Shown in pieces: positions 20,786 through 32,940 of a DNA stretch of 64,000 bases (its first letter is position 1; each line of letters starts with the position of its first letter). The notes beneath the pieces were generated by a model. It saw nothing but the letters and a program-made list of their open reading frames with translations. It was not told the DNA's origin and made no database searches. The translations under genes and the position numbers were made by a program. Source of the DNA: Zonotrichia leucophrys gambelii (lineage: Eukaryota; Chordata; Aves; Passeriformes; Passerellidae). The DNA lies in NCBI RefSeq assembly GCF_028769735.1, contig NC_088172.1, forward strand, positions 58,931,075-58,995,074, in the 5' to 3' direction.

Positions 20786-23700
20786 AATATCTGCTATATT
20801 CTGAGCCCTCATCATTTAGAATAAAATAGACTTAAGTGCATTAAGCATTCATAGGATGTTTATGAAAAACTGATGAGATTTTGTTGTGCAAAACACGCAA
20901 TAGCAAAAGACATATGATAAGGTATTTCTAGTCCTTGTACTGACTAGTATCAACTATTTAAAATGTTGATGGAATTCCTTCTGAAATGCCATGAACGTGT
21001 GTATCTTCAAGAAGGATAAAAATTATATTGAAATCACTGTAAATAAAGGCTAAGATTGCAAGTGATCAAGGAAATTATGTTTGTTAAGAACAAACAGGTG
21101 TCAGCCTGTTGAATATTATGTTTAAGTCTCTTTGTAACAGAAGGAGAATTTGTGTGGTATTGCCTCTTCCCAGCTGGTGAGAAAAATCTTTTCTTCAGAG
21201 AATGAGTCTTCCTGGTTTGTAAAAAACAATGTTTATGTCCTGGAGTTTCATATCATCCTAAAAGGAAGCCTGCTCTTCTGTGTTCATTTCTCTGAATTGA
21301 ATTTTGCCATAGTACCAACTGATTCAAGGCCATACCTTTCTGTGCACTTGGGGTTTTTTTTCCCCTAGCTATAATGTGTGTTTGGGTTATGACAGAAAAT
21401 GCATAAGCATATTGATAATAATGTGACAGTGACAGAATCATTCAGCTGAAGACACCTCTCAAATTTTTTGTAATTTTTAATTCTCAGCCCAGGTTTGGCT
21501 ATTCTAAAAGAAATATTCCTAGTTTTACTTCAGATAAAGGAAAAATTCCCACTGTTCTTCTTCTAAGAATTTCCAAGTATTTGATCCCAAGAGACTCTAA
21601 TTACTTTGACAGTTACCGGATATAATGCTGGTAATTTTCTAAGTTCTCATTAAAGACTATTTCAAAGACTTCAGAAAACAGGCATCTAATTATTGCAAGT
21701 GACTCCATCAAAACAAAACAAAAAAGGTTTTTTTTAGGTGGCATAAAATCTGATGGGCAAAAAAGAAATGGGTTTTTTTTTTTTTTTTGTTTTGGGTTTT
21801 TTTGGTGGTTTTTTTTTGGGGTTTTTTTTTTTTTTTAGTGTAGTTCTTTTTGCATTAATTATACCTAGGAACTTTGAGTCCCTCTCCTAACTTTAAAAAC
21901 CATAAAGTCCCTATAGGTTTTACTCACTGAGAATGTATCAGATTATTCACTGCCGTTTTAATTGACATTACTTTTCTCCTTTGTTTTTTTGTAGCTTTAG
22001 TACCCCACACACACAGTTTAAAACTCAAAATACTATCTTCTGGCTATTCCACCTTCAGGTAGATGATTATCAGCTATGACTACCAGTTCCAGTGAAGAAA
22101 ATATTGGGCAGGGTTTTTTCCTTCTTTCTCTTGTGTACTGCTCCAAAAGAAACTGACACCTGGTACTTTAGCCTTTTGGCACAACAATTGCCATGGGAAT
22201 CTGAAAGTTTACCCCCAGGCCCTTTACAAAAGTGCACCTTCCTTGTGGCAAAGGTGTTTCTATGGTAACATTTTACTGGAGGCCATAGAACTTACATGGG
22301 ATGTGCCATGAGGCTTCTTTTGCGCATTATCTCTCTTAAATTTGTCAATATAGGTTTAGCTATGTTAAGGCAGGAAACAGTGAGAAGAAATTTTTCCCTT
22401 GCTGACTGGACTCTCTAGGAGTTATTGAACACCATTCATCAGAATTTTACTTTATTCCATGTTTTTATGCTGTGCTTTTTCTTTTTTTCCAATGGAGTGC
22501 CCTGTTATTTATTCACTGTTAGTCATTGTCTGAATAATATGGACTGATGGTATTATCTTCAAAAGACATACTGTACCAGTGTGATTTCTAGCTCTTCTTT
22601 AATAAACCAAATAAGACTTTTGATTTCCAAGATATTGCTGATGTTTTCAACTTCCTAAGAGGTTTTGGTCATTGTGAGGAAGTTGCTATCTATAGTAAAT
22701 GTACAAGACTGAAGGGTTAAGTATGGGGTTTTATTGTTTCTTTTCATTCACTATAGATCATTGTCACCTCTGATAATGGCTTTCACCTTAAAAAATGAGA
22801 TGACACTTCCCAAATTAAAATGGTCCATGTTTTCTCACTGAGAGTCATCCATTGATGTCAGCTTCCATTTACAGCAGAGCCTGAGCAAGCAGCAGCATTC
22901 TTGCCGTGTAATAAATAATTTTAGGTTATCATCATTGTTTTATTACTGTGCTATCAGCCTCTATATTTATTCCTATCCATCAGTGAAAGGATTCTTATTG
23001 CTGCCAGGTATGTGGGCCCATTTTGTTTCCCTGCCTGTTTTAAACCACTGGTCCTGGCTTTGCATCAGCCATTGCTTTGCTTTAACTATTGGGAGCAGCT
23101 ACAATCTGGGTTATTATTAATGTCAGTCATTCTCTGCTGGCAAGGGTACAAACGAAGCTTTCAGCCAACACCGTGCTACTTTAACAGGGCTCTTAATTAG
23201 ATCTTCTTCCTTGGCCAGGGGATGGTGGAGAAGAGAAAATGAGATGAGCTAACAGAATTAGGACAAATAAAAGCATTTTGTGGATGCATTTCTGACAAAT
23301 TAGCTCAGACTGCAAATAGAGATTGATTTGTTTGGGTGAAACGAATTGGTTTTCAGGAATGTAAGGAACAGACTCTTCAAGTTTAAGGTGAAGGAAGGTG
23401 TATTTAGAACCAATGTTAGCTTTTCTTCTGGCATTAACCCTGAATTGAAAATTCTGTCTGAAGTTAGCACTGAGGAAGCTTCTTCCATAAAAAGTCTTCT
23501 CCAGTAAGAAGCAGCTGTTCTCACACAGAAGTTGGAGAAAACACAAATTATGAAAGTGAGAAACAAACTGGGTGACACCCTCTAGAGTTCATACCTTAAA
23601 TGCCTGCCACCCTAAACACTGTGCCGTGACAGAGGAGGGTGCCAGCAACCCTCATGCTCACTTACCCAGAAGACTGCAGAGTCTTTCTTGCTCCCAGTGC

Positions 23701-25235
23701 ACTTGTATTTACATCCACTTGAGATGAGTTTGCTCAAACTAAATACGATGAGCTGTTTGCCAGTGTATGATTAATGCTAATTTTTATCTTTGTCATGTAG
23801 AAGCAAAAAGAGGGGAGAGGAAATTATTTCCATCCAACCTATTGGCATTTGGAGTATTTAATTCAGACAGCATTGCTTTATTCTGCTTTGTAACATAGGC
23901 ATCACACAAATAAATACTTTAGATGTGAAAAATTCATGCACACATGACTTTATCTGGCATTAAATCTACTTGGAGTAATTAACAATTCAATAAAATAGGA
24001 AGCCATATTTTCAGTAGGGGCTCAAAGAGGCATTTTAAATTATTCAGATACTTCTTAACATGCATTCATTGCTACACATAGGTTAGGTGACTGTGCTCAA
24101 TCTGATCGTTATTGTACCATTTGGTGCTCAGTTTCAGACTGACTCCAAATTGGAACGTTTATTTACTTAGCTGGGTTTCTTAGAAATGTGTTTTTCCAAG
24201 AGTTTAAGCAAGCCAAATATTTACAGCTGCTATTTGCTAAGGATTCTTCCTAGGGGAGAATCTGCCAGAATCCAAAATTTAAAGCATTAAGTCAATTTAT
24301 ATGAAAAGGGATGAGAAATGCTCAGTGTACCTATCCATCTCCTCTTTGATTTATTTCCATTCATGTATCTTTACTTCTCTGAACTAAATATTTCTATCTT
24401 CAAAATAATTGGTTGAGCCCTTTTGTAATTGAATTGCACCCAGCCAAATGAAGTCACTTAATTCTAGTATCTTGGCCAAATCAAATTAATTAATGCTGGC
24501 CTCCACTCCTTTCTCAGGTCTTCTCTGCTGTTACACAGAACTGCACCCTGGATATGTAGCAGGCCTTCAGGGCATCATTTATTTATCTTTACTTAAGCCT
24601 TCTGCCCCCTCTTCTTAGCAGTTCCGAAACTATTTAAAACTGCATTTTTGTGCTCAGGAAGAAGAACAAGGCACAAAGGTCAATATAAACCTTGTTCTCA
24701 TCTTGTAGGCTGTGAGAATATAACTGCTACCTCGCTTCTTTCATCTCTTCCTTTAATTTCTATCTCTAGCAGCACCTGTATTGCTGGTTGGAGAGGGTTT
24801 TTTTGGTTTTGTTTTTTCTTCTTTTTTTTTTTTTTTTTTTAATATTGATTCTGTCCTCCTACTCACATTTGTTGCTTTTGGAGTGCAGCCCACTGATGGA
24901 AGGCCAATCATGTGAAAGGGTAACAAGGCTTTTTCTTCATTCATGACTTTCAGGAAAAAGGATATTTTGATGTTTTGTTTAGTGATTCTTTTCATGATGT
25001 TAAAAGGTAATGATAAAGTTAAATAAGGAGGTGATTAAAAATCTGCAATTTGGCATGCAGGGAATTCTCCCTTGAGTTTTTATAGCTCCATCTGTGCCCT
25101 ATGAGCTGAGAAGTTTTACAGAAATGGAGGGAGAGAGGGCCTGGTGATAAGCCAAATTCCTGTCCTTTTTTTCCCTTGGCCAGCACAGGTTTCCCTTATC
25201 CCTTGAAGTACCAGATGAGAGCTGTTATTTTTGTC
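20786..25235. other. Non-genic unique sequence
   Basis: No gene was recognised. It contains the large T/G tract (21,770-21,836) and a T19 run at 24,822-24,840. The parts 22,840-23,210 and 23,760-24,010 are rich in ATTAAT/TAATTA cores with little repeat decay and may be conserved elements. Overlapping minus-strand open frames at 23,193-23,578 (92 and 117 codons) match no known family. Confidence 0.5.
21770..21836 (+). repeat. Large T/G simple tract
   Basis: The 67-bp tract alternates long T runs with short G groups: GGG, G, GGG, GGTGG and GGGG. It is almost free of A and C. Such tracts are common in bird assemblies. With three to four G groups it could form an imperfect quadruplex or, more likely, act only as a slippage-prone and alignment-poor site. 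Reads across it may be unreliable, so exact length is uncertain. Confidence 0.9.
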
Positions 25236-25366
25236 CTGTCAGAGGTGGGGAACTGGCACAGGGAGGCAATTCTGTACCTAAGGAGAAGGGAGCATGTAGA
25301 GAGGGTACCACAAATGCTCTGGGCTGCAGCCTCCCCTAGGGATTTTAACCTTTCCTGCAGAATCTA
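25236..25366 (+). mobile_element. Possible MIR/CORE-type SINE relic
   Basis: 25,240-25,266 reads GGTGGGGAACTGGCACAGGGAGG, near the MIR core GGGGAACTGAGGCACAGAGAGG, and is followed by a CCTAAGG word where MIR has GCCCAAGG. About 70 bp later GGGATTTTAACC resembles the decayed tRNA B-box part. The spacing fits loosely. MIR-like SINEs are ancient in amniotes and rare and worn in birds. The similarity is short and could be chance. Confidence 0.35.
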
Positions 25367-26235
25367 ATTTGAAGTAAAGGTCCAATTTAAAGCAGAAAAT
25401 TAATTTCCTTTCTTTACTCATTGTTTCCTTTAACTTCCTTGAATTTTTTTGTAGTATTTCCATTTAATCCATGTGGAATTTTGGGAAGAAAGTTCAAACA
25501 GTATCACTTTGGATGTCACTGAGAACCATGGTAACCTAAGTAACAGTCCAATAGCGAACCTTCTCTTGTGGCATCAGTATTTGCTTCATAATTAAAGCAG
25601 AAGTTTCCATTATGAGTTTGATTTTGTATCCTTCAGTGAAACCTAACAATTCCCATCAGCTTCAAAGTAGGCTAGATTTCCTACAAGACTGAGAATTTGT
25701 CTCTTCATTTCTTCCTCCCAAAAAAGACAGGAGTAATACAATATTTACCTGAAGATGACATTCATTAAAAAAAGGAAGATGTATAATTTTTTTGTATCTA
25801 AGCAATAAAGAATAAAATAAAAAAGTGAGATTTCAGATGGACAAAGGAGAATAAGATTTTCCTTGATAAATACTTGTTAAGTATTTCAGTTTCATAATAG
25901 TAATTTATAAAAATATGATGTACTAAAGATTTTAATGCAGTAATTGATTAGTTACACTACAATTTGATGGAAGATTTTTCCGTCAATGCACTTTATGGTG
26001 ACTATGCTGATTTTTGTTTCTAGTTCTCATTTATGTAAAATGAGGGAGTGATGATGTGTGTGTGTTTGTTTTCAACAGTTAATTGCTAGTTGTGATGAAA
26101 ATGGATATAGTTATACCTAGTAGCTTGGCATTCATAAGCCTTTCAGTACTCTCATGGTAGCTTTCCTTTGACAAGGTAGGTAGAAAGTAGCCCCTAAACC
26201 TGCTGTTAATGCAATTACCTTGAAATTACCCATCA
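25367..26235. other. Non-genic unique sequence
   Basis: AT-rich sequence with no gene, RNA or recognised transposon. A/T tracts are short. Confidence 0.5.
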
Positions 26236-26312
26236 CTTTAGATGGAGAGAGATTTAAATCTAGGACTCTTCACTTCCTGGGCAAATTTTCTAGCCACTAG
26301 GCTGAGACTTCA
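26236..26312 (-). mobile_element. tRNA-derived SINE relic (or tRNA pseudogene)
   Basis: Read on the minus strand this gives an A-box-like TAGCCTAGTGGCTAGA (26,290-26,303 region), a TTTGCCCAGGAAGTGAAGAG middle, and a B-box-like GATTTAAATC at 26,251-26,260. The boxes are spaced as in a tRNA. It follows the TAGTGGTTAGAGCA...GTTCAAATCC pattern of many vertebrate tRNA-derived SINEs. The B box TTTAAA is what CpG decay of TTCGAA would give on both strands. No intact cloverleaf is expected, so it is not a working tRNA gene. The SINE body beyond the tRNA part was not recognised. Confidence 0.55.
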
Positions 26313-29300
26313 TTCCACCCTTCTCCTTCCAGAACCTTAAACCAGGCTATTAAGTACAGCTCAAAATTTGGAGCTTTCCATATTTATTGCACCGATATCT
26401 GGGACAGGGTTTGTCTGAGGGGTGTCAGTCCCCCTCCTGGCCAACAATTACAGTGTCTCTTGCAGTAAGATATGTAGACCCCAGTAATACAGCACTGGAT
26501 CATGGTGTGGGTGTCCTGTGCAGCTCTGTTCCATGAAGCTCTAGCAGTACATCCTGTGAACTCTGTTATTACTGACACAAGATGTTGAAAGACTTGTTGT
26601 GACTCTTTCTGCAGTCTCTCAGCTAGAAGCCAAGGTGTTGTTTTTGCTCTATAGGAGCAGAATAATTTAAAAACATATGAATGAACAGAATTTATTATTC
26701 TTCATTGTAGCAGATTCTTCTCCAATGCATTTTGGCAGTAGGATCTAATTAAAGTAAATAGTAGTAAATGGTGCTAGTAATACATGGAAGCATGTCAAAT
26801 AAAGAAATAGGTATCTGGAGAGACTTTATTGAATGTCTTTCATAGCCTGCTCAAGCTGAAGTATTGTGAAGTGCTGTGTTTTGTGTGTTGTGTAGTGACG
26901 CTTTATATTAAGAGGTTTTTTGGGTTTGGGATTTTTTTTGGTTTTTGGTGAAGGTTAGCTATTTTTGTACAGTCAAATTAAGTCTAAACCAAAACTGTAC
27001 TTGTCATATATTTTGTTTCCCAGTAAAACAACAATATGGCCTGCCCTATTATTGAAATGTAGCTGGCTAGGTTTTCTTAGCTGTCATTTTCTTTTGGAAA
27101 ATATAGATTTCATGTTCTAATCCTTGGTACCATGATACTGATCTCTTTATGTAAAGACATATGGTGCGGATGCATTGTAAGCTACTAAAATAGAAGTAAT
27201 TATTTTAGAATTGCAGTGCTTGGAAATCTCTTGTTTTTCTGAGTTTATCTGGAGTGCAGACTGACTACATTACATGGAATCATATTGCTAAACTTAAAAT
27301 GTTTGAATTGCAGTTCAGTGTTTTCTGTCTGAATGTGTTGGGGTTACTTCATATTAGCACATCTGTAGGCAGAAGATGTGAAAAACATTGTTTTTTCAAA
27401 GGCGAGTTGAAGACTTCAGAATGGTTCTTTTAGGAGGAGCTGTCATGCCATCCCATGCTCCAGTTCAATCCAGCCCTCACTAAAAGTTAGTAAGCACAGA
27501 GAGTCAACGACCATTTTATCCAGATATTTAAAGTCAAAAAAACTTGTTAATGTAGAAAAAAAAAAAAAAAAGAAGTTGATGTTTCTTGTCTTTTAGTCTT
27601 TTACAAAGTAATTTTAACAAAATCCCATCCTAGTTTCTTTTTGTGATCTTGGCTTTCAGTTATATAATACTATGCTTCTGTTAAAAAAAGAAAAGATCAG
27701 GAGATCAGGATGGAAAAGGACTGTTGGATTGTCTTTGTTATCTCAAACACAGTGAGCACGCTGAGTAGGAGGCAACATCAAGTAGCAAGGATTCAGGGTC
27801 TTGTCTTTTTTTTCAACACTATTAACTTTGATTCTGCATAAATTCCATGTGCCTCAGGGGCCTGCTATTTTGGACAGAGGTTAGCCATTAACTGCTAACC
27901 TTGTCTGCATTACTATTGATTCTGCACCATTAAAAAGACCACTTTCTAAATAAAAATTGTGTCACAGTCAACTGCAATGTGTTTACCACAGCAAGAGTAA
28001 AAAATGCCTAAAATGTTCCCTTGTGTCTCCTCATTAAACAGGAGGATTAAAGTAAGTGCAGATGCTTTCCATGTGCCTTATGGTAAATATTGTAATTGGG
28101 TATGGTCTTCTTTGATGAGCAGTGGAGGTTTTTAGATGTTTCTTCCTACTTATTTGGTAAATATGAAATCTTAAATCATTTAGGAAAGATGGGAGAGAAG
28201 AATGATGGATGTCCTTTAGACCTGGTCACCATTCCTTCCATTTAGCCTTCTGGAGAGGATGCAGGAGAAGGTTTATTTTTCCCAAGTAAAAACTAAGCTT
28301 TCACTTCTGTCCTTCATTGAAGAATACAGCTGGTCAGCCAGTGGGAACATTCAGCTGTGTCCCAGCCAAGGTGACCTGGGTAAAGGTGGAAGCTGATGGG
28401 CACCAGGAAGCCCAGGCCCAGAGCTGACAAAAAGAGGAGAGACTTTCCCTCTGATATGATGGCAAGGAGTTTAAACCATTATACCAAGAGTTGCTGAGTT
28501 CAAGGCAAGGCAATAGTTTGTCTTCCAGTCATTTTGTTTAATTTTTGCCATTCTGCAGTTTTGAATTTCTTTAGCTGCAGTTATCTTTTTCTAGCAATTC
28601 CTCTAATTAAAAAGAAAAAAAAAATTAAAACCAGCAAATCTTCAATTAAAGACTGTAAATACGACTGTGTCTTTATAGATGCTGGGAAGAAAAAGAGGCA
28701 TATGTGTCCTAGGGCTCCAACTGACTTGAAATTTTGTCAGGCTTTTCTTCAGTCACTCTCGGTTTGCACAATTAACTTGAGATTCCAACCTTCCTGACTG
28801 AAAAGAGTAGCAGGGCCAGGCAGTGAGATGGTACTGGTGTATTGTGCCTCTATTCCAGGCACTGTACAGTTACTCTTTACATCACATGTGCTGTAGTATG
28901 TTGTGTAATTTTGTCCAGTCTGCTTCTGGGAATCCCAAATGAAAACTTCTTCCTGTGATCTCTCTCTTAATTTCATCATACTTTCATTTTTGTCTCTTCT
29001 TTACAAGCACCTTTAGTATACTCTATCCAGTCTAGAGGTTGGTTTTGTACCATTTAAAACAATTTTAAAATATTGTTTTACTGAAAGACCTGGGTGTTCT
29101 TGTTTACATTTAAATAGTTAAAGTTTTATCCTAGTCTCCAGCTGTTTATAGGTGATACTGAAAATACTTAGACGACATTGACAATGTATCAAGGTAAAAC
29201 TTGGACAGCTGTAACCATTTTTCCTACGGCATTCCTCACAAGTCGAAGACTGGTGAATTAAATCCTCTGGTCCAATGTCCATCAGCACATAATCACCTGT

Positions 29301-32300
29301 CCTGCTTTTCATTTACATGGATGAGTCTACTGTGACAAGTCTTTTTTACCCATTATTGGATAGAGGAGCATGAGGAATGAGATTTTCAGTACCCCAGTGA
29401 GTCCCGAGATCATTGACAGCAAACTTTGCCTTATGAAAAAACTAGTTCTAACACTTAAAATAAATATCATGAATGCTCACATATTTTCTGTAATGTCAAA
29501 TGGTAAAGTTGAGTCTTTTCATAAGCTGCTTCATAGTAATTTATTTGCACATCACAGTTCCTGCTATGCATTTTTCTCAGCTGTGTAGTAAGAGCAATGT
29601 ATATGGAGCTGCTTGGGCAACAACGTTAGGGGAAAAATGGGTTGGAGAAAGCTCAAGGGAATCAGTACATCATCTTTCTACAGGAAGATGATGTTGGAGT
29701 AGTAGTGATATTGTTTTTACTGAAAGCTATTCTAAATAAATGGAATATTCCACTAGAGGAAATGGAAAGCAAATTTGTTTTGGCTTTACTACATACTAAT
29801 AAATATTATATTTTCAGTGGTGTGAAAAGAAACCTTTCCTAAAGCCAAAGGAGCAATATATTTGTATTGTAAGAAATAGCTTTAAAAAACAAAAATAAAC
29901 CTGTGTAATACCTTTCTTTTCCTTTAAACAAACAAAATTTCTTTAATGAGGAAATGGAGAGAGAAAAAGTCATTACTTTCACTCGACAACTAATCATTAT
30001 GCCCTTGCCTTGGTAAACATATATTTTTCTCAATTTAGCTACATTACATAATAAAACATTCTGATTTCAGCAAATGTGTTTTCTGCTGAGTGTTGTGAAA
30101 TTTAATAGAGAAGTAATGTCTTATTGATGCTTAGTTTTTGTGACCTTTTCCGTCTTGTATTAGTGACATATTGGTGCTCTGTCTCCAGTACTATGGGATT
30201 CTAATGGATAGTATAGAATGGGTCAGATAATGAAAGTCCCTGGTACATTAACTTTCAATTTCATGAATGTCTGAATACTGCCTGCAAGATGAATAACAGG
30301 CATTTCCTTCCTTTTGCATTTTAACATTTATGACCTGGTTATGATTTTTTTTTACTATGTTACCTCACAACAGGTCCTATATTATCATATTAAACTGTGT
30401 ACTTCTGCTTTTTTGGCAAAGATCAAATGTAATCTGCAGAGAGAATTCTTCAGAGTCCAAATTCTGCTAACTGAGGCAGCCTAATACTCATGTTTTTATT
30501 AGCAAAGGCAATTTTTTTCCCCCGAAATTTATGTTCCTCTTTTAATAAGGTCTCGCTCAGATGGTTCAGAAAAGCAGTTAGACTTTGATAGTGGCTGGTC
30601 TGTAACTGGAAAAAAAAATAGCAATTACTGTTATAAGCAGCATTTGAGCCTTGTAAGGCTGTAAAAGTAGGCATGATATGTGGAAGACAACCAAGGATAG
30701 GGATTGACCAGTATTTTTAGGATATATGCAAGTCTACATAGGACACAATATTGCATGTACAATGTACATATTACATTGTGTATAGGATATAATGGGAAGC
30801 AAGAAGTAGGTTCATATCACCAGTGGTAAAATAAATAAATAAACAGATAACTGTTAATGGTAGCACTGAGGGTACAGCAGGTGAGAACTTAGTCTTCCAC
30901 CTCTTCATATGTTGTTAATATAGTAATTAGCCTTTATAAAAAATATGTAAGAACCAACCTGAGTCTTTCCAGTTTGGATTTTTAGATAATGCATTAGAAG
31001 GTGTTACCTTGTATGTCAGAGCAACATCTATGCTGCTTTCAAGAAGCCTCTGCAATGTCAAGTTCTATAGAAATGAGGACCAGATGTTTAACAACATCAG
31101 CATAAGCATGTTCAGAATCTGTCAGAAGCACTGTACAATACTTTCAGGTGATGAGAACAAGATAAAGCTCACAGTCCATAGGAGACTTCAGCTCCATTTA
31201 GTCTACTTCCCTTCAGCCACTTTTGGAAACTGGAAGCAAAGTTATTAGTGTCAGTACTTGTTTCATCCATTGAGATTGATGCATATAGATGAATAGGGTG
31301 GTTAACAAGGTTGGAGTATAGACCATGAATTATGTCTAAATAGGAATTGGGTTAGATTTCCTCATTAAACAAAGTCCCTGGGTTCTGTTCCAGACAAAAT
31401 GAAGTGAGATTGGGAATAAGTGAGAAAAAGATGTTTCTCCCATGTCAAGAAGGAAGAAAATCCACAAACATCTTAGATTTAGGTGAGATTTTCTAGAGGG
31501 AGGTAAAGAAATGTGATTCTGAAAGCAGGGTAGGCTACATCAGAATGCTTTATGGTTTTGTAGCTGCAAGAGCTGAGTCAGTTCACAGTGCATTTCAGAG
31601 ACAAATAGTTTGTCAACGATTTTTCAGTTCCCAGCATCAATTGTATTTATGATTGCAAGAATTCAAAGCATTCTGAAGCCTGATTGAATCTGCTGCCTAG
31701 GAATCCATTCTTTCTCTGAAATCGTTTTATATTGGAGCAATTCAGAAATGAGCAGCAGTGAGAAAGTAGAAGAGATTCTGTGGAACCAATCATAACACTG
31801 CTGTGGTTGTGTAGGCACTTTATAACAATCTAACCATTTGATAGACATTCTTATTTTACACTCAAAATTGTAAGGAAAAAAAAAAAGTATTTGCCTTTTT
31901 CGCCTTTTCTTTTAAACAACCCATATTGATATTTTTATTTTTTTCCAAAGATGTAATTTAAAGGCCAACTGGGATTTAATAATGCAGTATAAATACCAAA
32001 CAAATTACATATTTTAGAAGAAAAAGGCAAAAGAAAGTACTGTTCAGTAGGCTGTATTTAGGAATACCAAATTTTATCTGCAAAGTAGGAATGCAAAGTA
32101 ACTTCTGTGTTGTTCTTTTTCATTTGAGAAGTTTCAAAGGTGTCTGTTTAAAATAAGTATTTTGGGAGGGTTCTCTCTCCCTGTCATTCAGAGTCCTATC
32201 TGTTGCAAGAGCAAAGACTTGGGACTTTGGGAATACCTGCTGATTATGCAAATGCTGCCTCTTTTACAGGGGTTCTGTCATGAAGTAAAACATGAGCGTG

Positions 32301-32439
32301 TTTGCATGTGGGGCATCTTTTACCTCGGTTTAGAGGATTGTTTCAGCTTTGGTAAAAAAATGTTGAAAAGTCTGTCTCAAAAACCCTGTGTAGCGTTTTG
32401 TGGAGAGATACTACCTGACAGGCCATAAATCCTGTCATG
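26313..32439. other. Non-genic unique sequence
   Basis: No gene was recognised. An A16 run lies at 27,556-27,571. T/G-rich text lies at 26,910-26,950. A short hairpin lies at 30,743-30,781 (listed). Open frames are at most 88 codons and have no recognisable domains. Confidence 0.5.
30743..30781. other. Imperfect hairpin
   Basis: ACACAAT (30,743-30,749) pairs with ATTGTGT (30,775-30,781), and inside it ATGTAC (30,755-30,760) pairs with GTACAT (30,764-30,769) around a 3-base loop. The two stems are separated by a 5-by-5 internal loop. It is too short and open for a typical microRNA precursor, and no function is claimed. Confidence 0.6.
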
Positions 32440-32940
32440 TATTTGGCACGTGTAACAGACTGCCTCATACAGTAACCTGTTATAAATAGCTACCTAACTG
32501 CTTTTCTGGTTAATTCTGTTCAGCAACCAGTGGGAAAGCTGATGTTTGGAGGATTGGTGCACGTGTACAAAACAATTCATGTCCCAAGTTGTCCTCATTC
32601 CATCCAGGCCTAGATGCCTTGGAAAGACCACAGCTGTGCTTGTGAGCTTCTTGCCATCCCTTTCAGGACAAACCTGACTGTCACTGTAGTTGATGACATT
32701 GCCAAAAGCATGTGTAAGGGTGTTTGGCCTGAGGTAAATACTACACAGTACAGATGCCATCTATTTAAATCATCTAAATAAAATGGATGGCCTACCATAT
32801 TCAGTGTGAAGTAGAGCAAATCTGTGATACAAGGGAGACACAGCAGATCACGCTGCCAGCTCAAATGAGCTTGATTTACGTGCATTATAAAATTAACTGG
32901 TTGCATCAGTCAGTCTTGGTCTATTCTTAAAATGCAATTT
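32440..32940. promoter_or_regulatory. Candidate conserved non-coding element
   Basis: About 500 bp of balanced composition without simple repeats or transposon traces. It holds CACGTG-type E-box words (GGCACGTGTAA near 32,445; GCACGTGTAC near 32,560), an ATTTACGTGCATTATAAAATTAA stretch near 32,874, and GAGCTTGATT. Overlapping minus-strand open frames of 88 and 98 codons exist but resemble no known protein. It could be a conserved enhancer-like block; alignment is the needed test. Confidence 0.3.

Noticed and set aside
24648..24995. Open frames ending in poly-F (+) or holding poly-K (-)
   Set aside because: They are caused by the T19 run at 24,822-24,840.
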